From positions 82,470,278 to 82,534,277 of the forward strand of contig CM043967.1 in the NCBI GenBank assembly GCA_014529385.2: 64,000 nucleotides of DNA, given 5' to 3'. The translations under genes and the position numbers were made by a program. Positions 44,444 to 57,419 of the stretch are shown in pieces. The notes under the pieces are model-generated. The model was not told the DNA's origin, ran no database searches, and saw only the letters and a list, made by a program, of their open reading frames with translations. Source of the stretch: Adiantum capillus-veneris (lineage: Eukaryota; Streptophyta; Polypodiopsida; Polypodiales; Pteridaceae). How positions within the stretch are numbered: position 1 is the first letter of the stretch; each line of letters begins with the position of its first letter.

Positions 44444-47400
44444 TCAATTTCAACCTCCTCATGATCACGCATCGGTTTACTTGGGTATGAGGCACTTTCA
44501 ACTTCTTGCACGTCGCTTCTCTAAAGAATATATAAAGACTGCAACCAAACTAAATATATTCTTTTTTTAATATAGGCACTGTACACATGAGTACATAACT
44601 ATACATATTTAGGACAATGTTTCTATATCCCTAACGTTATCTAATCATTTGACATATAAACTTGATCACACAACTCAAATAGACACTTACAGGATTCCTT
44701 AGGTGAAATTTTCTACCAGCAAAGTAGAGTTGGATAATAGGAAAATTATGCGACCACAACACTACCACTTTCTCTACCATGGGTCGGGACAAAGGAGGTA
44801 AGGAGTCCCAGATCACCACCCATCGGTAAAGGGATACACGGTTCACAAGGCATCACACTATGTATCATACTAGAATAACACCTCAATGCCTTGCTATGTA
44901 GCACTAATTTCTAGATCTTTTCCCACCCTAGCCCAACCACCCATAGGCACTCGAATACTAGGGTCAATGGCTAGCACCCCAAGCACAAAATGTTGTGATG
45001 TGGCACATTACAATGTGAATTTTAAATTTTCCTGTGACTTTTTATACATTTTTTTAAATTCAAAACCAAATTCTACAATGTACATAGTGACATATATCTT
45101 GTGAAAATGGTTTCCATGGTTGTAGTCGTGCACTTGCCTTACTAGGAGGCAAGGCCCCTTGATCAACATGGCATTGATGCGTGTTTTATCACATTGGAAA
45201 TTTTCTTTCTTTCTTTCAAAATGTGCAAATGTCAAGTGTTTTGAAGTGGCATGCTCGTCTTACCTATAATTAAGTTCACTACAGCAATGTCGACCAAAAA
45301 TAATAGGTTTCAAACATAGCCATAAAAGATCTATCCAAAGTGACTGACAAGTTCAAAATAGAGGTTCATCATGTAATTTGAGCCCAAGAAAAAAAAAATC
45401 ACAAATTTTGAGATTTTTCCTAGCTTGGTTGGGCTTGTTACAAATTAAAAAGGACATTATTTTGCGCTAAAAATGGCCATAATATGGTAAAACATAGCCC
45501 AAACCATCTTAAAATGCCACATTGCAACGGTTTAAATGTTACTTGATCTAGGGGAGGTTTTTGTAGAGCCCAAAATGAGCTTTCTTAGACATACAACAAT
45601 GCTAATGGGAGGTGTTAATACAGACCCCCTGCTGTTTCCACCCCATGTTCAAGATTGTGAGGCCACCAATTAGGGTTTCCTCTCTCCAAATAAGAATTAG
45701 GGCCTATCTAATGAAGTGTTGAGGTCTCAACTAGGAATTGAAGTGTAGAACTAGGGTTTTTAATACAGAAAAATAGTATTGTAATTCTACAATTGGGAGC
45801 AACGCTACACCAAATCATGACACACACAAGAGTTTTCAGTTGATCTTGACCATTCTATGAGACTGTGATGAATGGAATTTTGCTCTTTTTGAGTGTGAAT
45901 CTTATTCTTCAAAGGCTATAGGATTTACTTGACTTTGCTCTGAACTTCAAAGTACGAGGCCTACGCTTTTCTAGCCGTACTGTGTACTTCTTCACAACAC
46001 AACATCCACTCTCCAATGAAGAATTTGGTAGTTCTTTGTCAATCTCTAGTACCACTGTGGTCTTCATAGACATTTCATTTGGATGAATTAAAGACATGTT
46101 TTTTTGAGTGATTTAATTCTAGGTCTTACTGAGTACATAATCCCCTTTGCAAAGAATGTAAGGATTAAGAATAAAAACATCTCCTTAGTTTGTGGTCTAA
46201 TTCTTGAGCATGTAGGATTGTTTATAGCAAGTTAAATTGTCTCCTTCAATGTGATAAACTTGAAGATATTTCATTTGGATATAGTAAATACACACACAAT
46301 TTGAGAAGTTTAAGGCATTTTTGTAAAAACATTTCAAGGCACAAAATTTCTCTTTTTTCAAGCAAGTAATGGCCATGGTATCTTGTGGAGGAAAACAATG
46401 CTAAAGCCCCAAAGATTGGAGGTTCTATGTTATATATGTATATTGTCAATGTAAGCAAGGATCGTGACATACTTAATCTCTTTATGACTAGAGATCTTAA
46501 GCAAGAAATGAAAAGATATGTGTGCATTTGCAATGGAAAATGGATCTCTACAAGCTATTCTTATAGAGAATTATAGTCTCAAGAAGAAACGTGTGGTGAA
46601 AAATCATCTCACACGTTTGCCACCAAAATGTGAATATGAATGCTCTCAAACAAAAGAATGAGTAAAGTTGGGCATGAGCATTGACACAATGAAACGCTAT
46701 GTAAGTGAGACGAAGAATATATAGCCAAATTGGTAGAAGTAATGGAAACGTGATGTGAAACTTGCTTAGAATGCAAGCCATAATTCAAGTAGGGCTCCCT
46801 AATTTCTCTCAAATGAAAATTAAGTAAAAAATAGGTAAAAAATATATTATTAGAACAAATAAAACAAAAGGTTGAAAGTTCCAACTTTCTTTGCTATACA
46901 AAAATAAAGGAAAACTTTGAGGGTAGCAAAATCTTACATTTTTTGTGAGCTCTTGTTGGAAATTGGAGGTAATTTTACCTCCACTCAAAGAAGAGGTAGG
47001 GAGAAAATGAGCAAGAGCTTCACATGGCAATGGAGAATCGAGGCGTCATTGAGACAAAGAATAGGTTGTGGTGAAGTCAGAGACCAAAAATAGGGAAAAC
47101 TAAATCTAATTAGCTCCTAGCACATGGACACCCATTCAACTATCGTTGCTTTAGGATCTTGAAGATTATACCTAGAGGGCCTTGAGGATGCCACATCCCA
47201 ACTACTACTATCTTTTAGAAAGAAAACTATTGGAGGCCACAACATGTGATAGAAGGCAGGTTGCTAATTGGTAAGCTATCACTTATAGTGCACCACATTA
47301 CTTGTAAATACAAAGATAAGGCTAGATTACATCTAGAATAAAATGCAACATCTAGGATAAAGAAGCTGATAGATAGCCACTAAAATACAATTATTGGTTG

Positions 47401-48938
47401 ATACTTAAGTATTTGGGCATGAGACTCAAAGCTTCATCTATAATGAGCTCCACAACATTGCCAAAAATAGAAAGGGCATCTACTTCTACTGCTTAGAGTG
47501 TAAAGCCTGAATGATACCTAGAACAGGACACCTGGTGCTACAAAACACACAAAGGTAGATAGATGCGCCAAAGATTTGGATCGGGGATCAATATGGTTGA
47601 CTAATAAGGAAGACATCAAAGCACACATGGTAGTAGATGATGGGCTCTTTATAGCATAGAGAAACCCGTAGTGTTCTTGTCCTCGATGTCAGAAACCATT
47701 GGAGGCACTCACGAGGGTAGCAGCTAAACCACCTACATCAACAGGGAAGTGGAGGTCACATTACGCTTATAATAGAATCTTATGAACAATGAAATAAATT
47801 GATTTTGAATCAAACAAGTAGATTGAGAAATATATCATCTACACTTTTTGCATCTTTTTCATTCAAAGAAAAAGAAAAAGATGTAGAAGTGATACATTGG
47901 ACGAGTATAAAAGATATTCGAAGAATATTAATTCTTGGAATATTTGAGAAAGCCCAAAAAATCTTCCTCTCTTGTAATTATGATTGAGAAATGCTTCAAA
48001 ACATAATTTGGTACCTTTGAAAATATAGTATATTGTAAAAATAATGTGGGTAAATATCCACTAGTCTGCACAAAAGAAAAAGACCCATAGTATGGATTAT
48101 GGTGTACGAAACAAATAAAAGGTTCACCATCCATATCAGCATTCAAAGCAAAGATGATGTGCAAATTTTCAAGGTAGGCTCAATTATCTTTTTGAAGAAA
48201 AAGAGCTATAGAATATAACATCTTTTAGAGATTAGAACATATCGACTACTCAAGAAGTTAAGAACCAAATGGAGTATTCCTAACACAAATTCTTCATCCA
48301 TGACTCCAATTGATCTAGGAAATAAGTATCTTTTTTATGCTCTAGATATGGAAAACGTACAAAGAAAAAACAAAAGAATTTGGACCATGAGGAAAACTCT
48401 AATTATATAGATATGCGACCCTGAACTCCCTTTTTATTTTACATAAATCCATAGATGATTATTTTTAGTTTTTTCTAGTTAGTAAAACATTAAACACTAA
48501 AAAAAAGAGAAATTGAGAGTGTAAAAAGTTATGGTGATTGAACCTAATAATGGAGTATGTAGCTTGGGGTTGTCCCAGACGGATTTTGAGAGCTTTTGGG
48601 ATGAAGATACCATCCAGAATAACGAAAGGAATTAGTAAATTTGTAGATGTTCTAATTTTCTCTTCATCTCAAATTTTTGCAATGCATATACATATGAATA
48701 ACACAAATACTATCGTGGATATAACCATGTAGAGGAACTAAAAAATTCCCTCCTCTTTCTCTTTATGGTTTTCCTCGCCTCATTCTTTACCCTCTCTTCC
48801 CTATCCATGTTTAAAGTCCTCAATCTCTCAAAGTGATGGCCTCACCTAATGTGGAGAGCTCCTAAAAAGTTTTAAATTTGGCTCATTATTCATGAAATAT
48901 TTAGTTGCATCCATTTATGCTATCCCCATGGCTATGTA
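44444..48938. other. about 4.5 kb AT-rich, no recognisable gene
   Basis: I looked for protein families on both strands and found only short frames. A 62-codon minus-strand frame (46097-45909) and a 63-codon plus-strand frame (46385-46576) have protein-like composition but no motif I recognise. It probably consists of old transposon or intergenic DNA. No terminal repeats are apparent. Confidence 0.4.
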
Positions 48939-48943
48939 ATAGA

Positions 48944-49111
48944 TGTTGAAGTGGAGGGAGAGAGCGCACGCAGAGACGAGAAGAGAGAGAGAGACGACAC
49001 CATCATATACAAACCCCAAAGTATGTATAGAGCACACACTGAGTACACATATATAGTGGGGACTCCTAGCTATATATAGCATAAGTGTGGGCTCTCTATA
49101 TAGCTCCAACA
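48944..49111 (-). repeat. 3' LTR of the short-LTR element
   Basis: The 168-bp sequence matches 51573-51728 with small indels. It contains actttggggttt and (TC)n blocks shared with the LTRs near 8467 and 31712. Confidence 0.85.
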
Positions 49112-49596
49112 GCACCATATACATGCACTATTGTTTTAGGAAAAAAAAAAAGTTTGCAAAATATGTTCCCGAGGAGCTACATCAATAATCGCCATGAAGG
49201 CTCATAAAAATTTCTAATGGAAACAAATTAAAAGTTTTAAGTGCAAAAGCTACATCACTCTTGTGTCACTGCAAAGGTTTTGATAGAGCAACTTTAGCGT
49301 CTTTGATCCCTTGTATATGCTTCTTAATGTGATTTTAATCCTGTAATCAATACCAAGTCAAGAAACATATCAAAATGTAAAGATTAGAAATGATCACATC
49401 ACATTGTCCTTAGAGACGGTTCGTAACACCACTCTGGAGATGACATAGAAGCAAACAAAATGCCGATGCAATCACATGTGCAGACGACATAGAAACAAAT
49501 GTAATATCAATGTAATCATATGTGCACACATATATACAAAGCCGAGATGTAGTGAACATGTTGGGACCCCCAAGATCTCAACAGGTAGTTGTCATC

Positions 49597-49800
49597 ATCA
49601 TGGCTTTACGTACCATGGCATCACGATATTCACCATGGCATTAGAAACGCTTAGAACTTCTTTTAAATAACAATCATCGCGGCTTTATGTACCATGGCAT
49701 TGGAGACGCTTTCTTCAAATCAAATAAAAATTGTAAAAAAAGAGTAATCAACATCATAGCTTTACGTACCATGGCATCAGAGACGCTCTCAACGAATCAA
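49597..49800. repeat. three ~79-bp imperfect direct repeats
   Basis: ggctttacgtaccatggcat-type blocks, the last two followed by gagacgct, start at about 49600, 49681 and 49759. Similar catggYatca words occur at 31170-31265, supporting a shared family with the element end at 31006-31830. Confidence 0.65.
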
Positions 49801-50423
49801 ATTTTTTTTTTTTTGAAATAGCACTATAAGATGGAAATACCCATGACAATATTGATCCATGTCATAGCTATATGGCTCCATGCATCATATATTAAAGAGA
49901 CATGAAGCAACAATCCCCTTGCATGAATTTTATCACCGCTATAATGACATCTGCCATCAAAATATATGAAGACAAATTAGTATGGCAAGATCATGATGTC
50001 AAGTACCATGGTATTAAGGAACTCTGGGGAATGCTGCTAGATCATAGATGCTTTCATCAAATTTCAAATTTTATCACCAAGATATAATTACAACATATGA
50101 GAAATATATAGGAAAATATCGATAAAATATATTGAAAAACATGACTAGGACTCTAAAAGCCTCAAAGATAAACAATTCCCTCAAAAAACGACTATGGTAT
50201 TATTCAGAAAACCATTATCAAAATCATGGCCATCAAAGCTGGCCCCATAAGTAAGACTCTCTTCCAGCTCCCATGCTAACATAGCTTTGTTCAGATAACA
50301 AGATTTCCACTTGTTGACAACGGTTACGACCATTGTCGATAGTGCCTCGCGACTTCAACCATCAGATATGAGTGTGCTATTATTACTTTTTCTCTCATCG
50401 TTTTAAGAAAATATCACGCTCTC

Positions 50424-50495
50424 CTACAAGGTTTACTAGCTCTCCTCGGCTCCTACAAGGTTTGCTAGCTCTCCTCGGCTCTTACAAGGTTTTCT
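50424..50495. repeat. 29-bp direct repeats
   Basis: ctcctacaaggtttactagc and ctcctacaaggtttgctagc, each followed by tctcctcgg, are adjacent. A third partial copy (ctcttacaagg) follows. Confidence 0.8.
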
Positions 50496-51085
50496 TAAAC
50501 GACGCTATGATTTCTCAAGCAGATGATTACACTATCCTTTCTCAAGCCCCTGACGATGGTTGGTTCATGCAGAAGGCTGCTGAACAGAGGGGACATAGGT
50601 CTATCGCTCTGCTAGGGATTTTTGAAGCAAATTTTGACTTTTAAATCTTACAAGTCCGGACGCACTTATTGCTTTTAAAAAAGCTTGGTATTTTAGGAAA
50701 CGCATTGTTCCTTCGCGAGGCACTGCTGCAGTTGATTTTCGTAGCCATGATCAGTCGCTGCTGCAATGCTTTGCATCTCAAATCCTGCTTAGTAGTGCAG
50801 GCTCAAACTTGCCAGAGCTGCTTAATTATTTAAGTTCTCATGTAGTCGCTTGTGCAGATATGAGCCTATTGCTCTATGGTCAGTCATACAGGCCACAAAA
50901 ATGAGGAAGAAGGTTGCGGAGCTCTACTGCTTTTAGATTATTAGAGGCGCACCATAACTACTTCAAGGTTTCCAAGATGAGCGGGGACGCCGAGAAACTC
51001 TTTTGTGACATGCATAAGGAAGGCCTTTCTCTTGCAGGCCTATGGCCTTACGTAGGAACCTCTTGTATCAGCTTGCAACCATAGA
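50490..51085 (+). pseudogene. unidentified coding-like segment inside the short-LTR element, antisense to it
   Basis: Plus-strand frames read in succession NDAMISQADDYTILSQAPDD (ending in a stop at 50642). After a frame change, DALIAFKKAWYFRKRIVPSR and QSLLQCFASQILLSSAGSN run to a stop at about 50902. Then KMSGDAEKLFCDMHKEGLSL runs to 51085. The composition and continuity look like a decayed protein gene, but I recognise no domain. It is opposite in direction to the element, so it could be a captured host fragment. Confidence 0.4.
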
Positions 51086-51572
51086 CGTCTGCTAATGCTC
51101 AAGGCTCTTGCTAATTGCAATCGCTTGCACACACCCCCCCTTGCAACCGCTTGCACACACAAACACTCTAGCCGCCTAAATTAACGCCTGCACCCTAGCC
51201 GCCTAAAAGGATGCGACCTCTTGCAAACGAAGAACCTTGCAGCCTCATGCATGGTGGCCTGTCTTTTCCGAGGAAATTGAGAGCACACCCTAGGATAGCC
51301 CATAGTAGTGATTTCTTGCTATTTCTTACTCATCTCTTATGCATGCATCTAGTAACGCCTCTTCCGCGTGTAGCTACACAAGAAGACTCTCAATAGGCAA
51401 CCTTCAAACATGAAATTGCTATTACAAACATGAAATTGCTATTACAGGCTTTGTAAATCTCAAACAATTTAACTAGAAAACTGAAAAATAATTTGTACAA
51501 GCAAAGACTTAGCTTCTTGGTTTTCCGAGATCAACCACCTCCTCTTCATGGTCGTTGTATGCTCTGATACCA

Positions 51573-51728
51573 TGTTGAAGTGGAGGGAGAGAGCGCACGC
51601 ATAGATGAGAAGAGAGAGAGACGACACCATCATATAATACAATCCCCAAAAAGTGTATAGAGCACATATATAGTAGGGACTCCTAGTTGTATATAGCATA
51701 AATGTGGGCTCTCTATATAGCTCCAACA
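51573..51728 (-). repeat. 5' LTR of the short-LTR element, PBS at 51561-51572
   Basis: On the minus strand the LTR ends ...cacttcaaca and is followed at once by tggtatcagagc. That fixes the element's orientation. Confidence 0.85.
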
Positions 51729-51733
51729 ATAGA

Positions 51734-52829
51734 CTCATTGAATTTCTTAATCAAGTGTAATGTATTCTATGCACTTCTTTCTTGATCTAGTATTTCATGA
51801 ATTTTGGTGCTTTCTTTGTATTTTAAACTCATTGGATTAGTGTGTGGTGTATGTATGAAAACCTCAATATACACCTTACTCACTGTTATTTAGACTTGAA
51901 TATACAAAATGTGCTTATGGTAGGACACCATTCTACATTTGATACCATGAATTTACCTAGACATGATTATCACATATATGCTCTTTTGATTGAAAACTCA
52001 CCTGGATCATTATAATGATGATGATGAGCTTGAGATTAAGCAATCTAATGTATTGAAAAAACACATGTTAGCATGGGCACTGATACCCGTTTTTCGGCTC
52101 TCTGTAATTGCCATAGTGAGTTATCTCACCCTATCAAATCACTCAACCACTGTGGTTATCCTCACCCTTTCACTATATATAGGTGCGTGTGAGTTAGGGG
52201 ACTTTTTTCATATCTCCTTACTGAAATAAAAAACCCTCAATTAGCTAGTCATTGGGCTAGTTGAGCCAAAAAAATAAAAAATATAAAAAATATAAGTATA
52301 TTATGGCCCCATATGTAAATATTTCTTTGTATATAGGGCCTAAATAAAAGATTTTTTCATAATTATTTTGGTATTTATTTAAATATTTCTACCTAGGTGT
52401 GTGTTATTTATACTCTGTACATTGCCTCACCATTACCACAATTTTTCTTACCATTTTTCATACTCTTTATTCCATATAGAAATATTTTCATGTAAGCTTC
52501 TCTTATATTTGGTGTAACTCCACCCCAACAAAAATCCAAAAAAACTAGTTTTATTTATGTGTATATTTTTTCACTATTGTGATTTTTCCCTTCCTATATC
52601 TATTTTGTTTTTTTCTAAAAAATTAGAACACCAAAAATATTTATCTTTTTATGGTAGCCTCATAATGAGAGAGTTTTCTTTTGACCCTTTTATATTTTTT
52701 TCACTTATATTATTTATATTTGACATGTACATATTTTTTAGACCCCTCAATATTTGATTTTCTTAGTTGTACTATTCACTTATATCATGATCTCAACAAT
52801 ATCTTCAATTATAGACCTACCAAATAAGG
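51734..52829. other. AT-rich non-coding, no gene seen
   Basis: Only short chance frames. The stretch tgttagcatgggcactgata at 52067 could be an LTR start, but I found no partner. Confidence 0.35.
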
Positions 52830-53410
52830 TCAAGGGTAGGTGGCATGCATACATGCACTATGGAGGGCTCACTCTTGGAGGTATTCAAAAGAATCATCCA
52901 AAGAAGGACCCCACAAGGACCTTGTGCAGTGGAAAAAAACGATCGGTTTTGCTGAATTTTTAAAGTTCACTTGCTCTACGAATTTGAAAAGGTGATACAG
53001 ACAAAAGTTGTAGCTCGTAGGCTGAACTTTTGCCTCAAATTTTGTCATATATTTTTGAGCTACGAGCTGTGAGCTATGATTTTATTAGTGGACCCCAGTT
53101 TTCCCATGCTATGCAGCCACACTCTCTCTTCCACTTTATCATTTTCCTCTTTCACACACACTTCTCCACTCATCATCCCCACCTCTCTCACCACTCCTCT
53201 CTGCACCCTACTCACCTTTTCCTCAACCTTGAAGAATAAGAGAAGCCATAGTGAACTCATACCTCCCACACACAATTCCATTCCAAAATTGACCACCTAG
53301 TCTCATTTTTCTTCCTCCAAATTACCCATATCTATAAAAAACACCACAAAATTCAGCCTCTTCTCTTAAAAGACAGTATCATGGTGGTTGATTACTCATC
53401 TTCAATTACC

Positions 53411-53814
53411 TTGTCTCTCAAGGAAGGTCAAGAGTGGAGAAAAAATATACCGTCAAAGCTAGTGGACCGTCAACAAGCGTCAAAATTGGCCCTACTCAAG
53501 ACACTTGGAGCATCAACCTTGTAAGAAATCCACCTTTTCTTACCTCTTAAGAGTTTTTCTTCCTTATTTGTATCCTACATGGATACTCCCATTGTAAATA
53601 TCCAATTCCACCTTGTCTCTCAAGGAAGGTCAAGAGTGGAGAAAAAATGTACCGTCAAAGCTAGTGGACCGTCAACAAGCGTCAAAATTGGCCCTACTCA
53701 AGACACTTGGAGCATCAACCTTGTAAGAAATCCACCTTTTCTTACCTCTTAAGAGTTTTTCTTCCTTATTTGTATCCTACATGGATACTCCCATTGTAAA
53801 TATCCAATTCCATT
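53411..53814. repeat. 202-bp tandem duplication
   Basis: The copies 53411-53612 and 53613-53814 are almost identical; I noticed a single substitution (aaaaatata versus aaaaatgta). The near-identity implies a recent event compared with the decayed surroundings. Confidence 0.9.
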
Positions 53815-54669
53815 TGTAAATTAATACTAACTCTACTAACACTAACCCACTATGAAAAGTCCTATCACCTCCATTTCTCTCCTCTCTCTTTCCCCACCAA
53901 CTTCTTGATAATTCCAAGCAAAAGAAATTAGATAAATTGCTGAAAATCTAACCCAACCATGGTTAGAGGAGTAACCCTAGCCTTCAAAATTGCTATAAAA
54001 GGAGGGTGTAGCTAGCACAAAAAGGGGGGAGAAGAAAGAGCACTATGCTATAGCTTGAGAAGCCAAGCTCAACCTCTTGAGAAGGAGCTCTTGAGTGGAA
54101 TCTCATTGGCATTAGGCATATGTATGTGTCATATTAGGGGGGATTTTCAAGGGAACTCTATGCCATTGTAAGAGAGAGTGATCATTCAATTGAGAGTAGG
54201 AAATCTATCATTTCTCCTACTAGTGTAAGCCCAACATTTGCTGAATCAAGGAGGGTAATTTGGACTACGCATGGATACCTTGTCTCCCCTCCAACGTGAA
54301 GTCGTGGACAATAATGATGTGTAAGTGTCTTGGTGTTTTATTTAAGTTCTTGATAGCTTGTCTCCAGATATTGTTATCAATTTAGCCATAAATCCCACAT
54401 GCTGTAAGAGGGCGACAGGGTGGAGAGGACTCCCCTGGCCTTAAGACAGTGATTGGGGTGGCTTTTTTCTTGTGATGTGTTGTGGTGTAATTTACTCAGG
54501 CTATGTTGAACAAATACTAATCTCACTTTGATTGGTCATGACAGATTTGTAAGAAGGCATTAGTGCAACAAGCACCCCCTTCCCCTTCTCTCTCTTTCTT
54601 ACATATATATATATATATATATATGTTTGCTTAATCATTAACGATACACTTCAAAGCAGCCCGAGCACC

Positions 54670-54678
54670 ATCTCTCTC

Positions 54679-54718
<40 letters not shown>
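54670..54718. repeat. (CT)n microsatellite
   Basis: A TC run with one TCTA interruption, inside repeat D copy 2. Confidence 0.9.
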
Positions 54719-54721
<3 letters not shown>

Positions 54722-54990
54722 TTTTAGTGTGTGAGAGTGTTCCATTGGTGTTAGGGTTAGTGTAAATTCCTTGCTTGTTTGTGGGTTGCTCTAACGATTC
54801 TCCTCTTTTGCATCCTAGTTCGCTTTTAAACTAGGTGGTGCCCCTTGTGTAGTTGGGATTTGACTGTGGGTTTGTTGTTTTGGTTTGTGTTGTGTTGTGT
54901 CCCAGCCCCATTGAGCAGCATGGGAGCCTTGAAGGGTGTCTAGAGGTTGCTCTTCTTGTTGCCCGCCCTGGACCGCCTCAACACTATTCT

Positions 54991-57419
54991 AGAGAAATGA
55001 TATAATTATACTCCTTAGAAAAATAACAATCAAATCTCAGTAGTGTTCATAAATTCACGCACCACATTTCTACACCCATGCACTCCTAAATGGCTGGTTT
55101 TCAATCTCAAATTGTCCTTTTCTACGGTTCATTTTAATAGCCTAGTGCACTTTCTCATATGTTTGGTTTGTGGAAACTATAGGATCATTTGACCATTCAC
55201 AACTTTTGATACGGAGTGCCTCTTTTCAACAATGTTTCTTCATGTTTTCATGACATTAATTGTCAAGGACTCTTCTCCATGTACAAAACTACTTCATATT
55301 ATGGTGATGGATAAATTTCAAACATTTTTCTATCAAAGAAGCAAGCTCTTCATTAAGTTGTTTGAGGAACCATAGACAAATTATAATCCCTTGAATATAT
55401 ATTTTTCAAGGCATATTAAGAGCCAACAGGTAGCAAAAAACAAGTTCATGGGTTATCTTATGATTCCTCACCTTGTAAAAAGATTTTTCTATTAACTCTA
55501 GGCAATTTAGATGATGCTTCAAAGTTTCAAGGTGTGGAATTCTCCGTTCTCTTTTGCAAGAAAAAATTTGCTATTGAATGTCACTTTTTTAGACACAATA
55601 GAATCTCAATTTCTAACACAAAAGCCTTACCCATGACATCATTAGCTCTAAGAAACAATTATATCCAAAAGAAAATGGACCAACTTGAATCGTGTAGAAA
55701 ATTTTAAGATAAATACATTTTATTACAAAACTACAAGTGAGTCCTTAAATGTATTTTTCAAATATGCACCCATTTAATTGGTTTCATAAAATAGTTTCTA
55801 TAATTAAAATAACATGAAATGATCAAAGTATAACTTTGAAATTATTAGCACCTTACAATTTTTAGTAGCAATGGAGAGATGGGTTGAGTACGGAGCATTA
55901 GGGAAAAAAAAGGAGGGAGAAAGGCTATGGGGTTTGTCATATATAAACACCCTTTCTATCATTTGCCTTCAAGGCCTATTTTAAATACCCCTTACTCAAG
56001 ATTTTTAATGGATAAAACACACCCTTTTTTTATTTAATCTATATAAACCTCCTTTGTTTTGCATCCTTCTGTGTGTGAAATAAGGATAAAATCTATGGTT
56101 AAAAAATGTCTTATGTTGAATTCAAATGCTATAATTACCTATTTGTTAGTGCTCCCTCCCTCCCCCCCCCCCCCCCCCCCCCCTCCCCTTGGAGGAGAAA
56201 TTAAGGTTGAGTTTGAATCTTCAAAAAAAAGATACAAGGTTCGTGGTGAGAATCATGACCTTAATGATGAGATGTAGGTAGAGGTAGCCCAAGGTATGAG
56301 AGTATGCAAGTTACCCATATAGAAGAGATAATAGCACATATTATAGAAACTGATAAACAAGATCACTATAAAGGATCTAGTCTTTTTAGGATCCAAAAAA
56401 AGTCCACAAAGAACATGGATAAAGCACATGTTATATCCTATGGACGTCCCCTTATAATAATGACTCATGATTTTTGCAAATAAAAAAAGCAAAGGAGTTA
56501 GAGGGCTGACTTGCTCTCATATGCAAGAAGCAAGATCAAGAAGGCACTGCATGTGTGACATGTAATTTAGAGTTTTACATCAATTCTATGCTTTATAGTG
56601 ATTGTGAGCATATCACATGTGCAAGTTGAGGGTAGTTTGTTGATGCATGATATGATTGCAGAGAAAATGCACTTGCCCATATGTTTGATTGGTGGACATT
56701 ACAAGAGCACTTGACCATTCACATTTTTTGATAGAGAGTGCCTCTTTTCAAAACAATGGTTCTTCATGTTTTCACGACATTGTTAAGGACTTTTATCCAC
56801 GTGCATGAGGGCCGAATGAGGAGGATCTTGACATGTGTCTTTTATGTTTCTTAAGATAACATGTTTGAATTATACACTTCAAGCACCTTAGTCATTTAAG
56901 CATGAAAATCATTTATGCCTCTTGAGAGATCATGTTTGAACACTTCAAAAACCTTAGTCATTTAAGCATTAGAAGCACCTCAAGCTTGAACAAGGTTTCC
57001 ACAAACACCTTAAGCACCTTAGTTAGCAAGCCGCATGACAAGCACCTTACGCTTGGGTAGGATCATTCCCACCTCAAGGTCATCCCTAGCTTGATTAAGG
57101 TCAAAGGACTTTTTAACACGAACTTTTGGAGGTCCGCAATGAAGCTAACCCTAAGGTCTTTAATCTCTGCTAGGTAGTATTTCTCTTTAACATACATCTT
57201 TCATTTGAACCCCTTTAACCTTGTCCCCATGTTGAGACAGATCCATAAGCACATGTCTATATTCTAACCCTTGTTCCTATTTAATCTCCCACATTAAATG
57301 ATCAATTTAATGTGATAAAATCATTTGGGTCGGTTAGATATTAGATTTTATGACACATGATCACTAGAATAATCTAGGGCATATCTTGGGGATAACCCTA
57401 GATTACACAACTGTATGGA
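54991..57419. other. non-coding region with a direct-repeat pair and a C homopolymer
   Basis: Segments 55140-55285 and 56655-56805 share ccatatgtttgRttg, ttgaccattcaca and gagtgcctcttttcaa blocks in the same order and orientation. A 22-C run lies at 56162-56183. No protein family is visible. The similarity to the Copia block downstream is not clear. Confidence 0.5.

Larger units (their letters stand above)
48939..51733 (-). mobile_element. complete non-autonomous short-LTR retrotransposon (TRIM/SMART-like) with ATAGA duplications
   Basis: The element (48944-51728) reads on the minus strand and is bounded by ATAGA at 48939-48943 and 51729-51733, a perfect 5-bp target duplication. LTRs are 168 bp (48944-49111) and 156 bp (51573-51728), both running tgttggag to cttcaaca on the minus strand. 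The primer-binding site abuts the 51573 LTR at 51561-51572 (tggtatcagagc on the minus strand). The ~2.46-kb interior has no gag or pol and must rely on an autonomous partner. It contains direct repeats and a plus-strand coding-like segment. Confidence 0.85.
52830..54990 (+). repeat. dispersed non-coding repeat D, copy 2
   Basis: It shares ordered blocks with 24641-25960 (see that entry), including the pyrimidine-rich stretch (53120-53230) and aaactaggtggtgccc (54830). It is longer than copy 1 because of a 202-bp tandem duplication and other insertions. A (TA)n run lies at 54603-54624 and a (CT)n run at 54670-54718. Confidence 0.4.

Noticed and set aside
46385-46576. 63-codon frame as a possible retroelement gag
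   Set aside because: No knuckle or gag motif is visible; the composition alone is not enough to call it.
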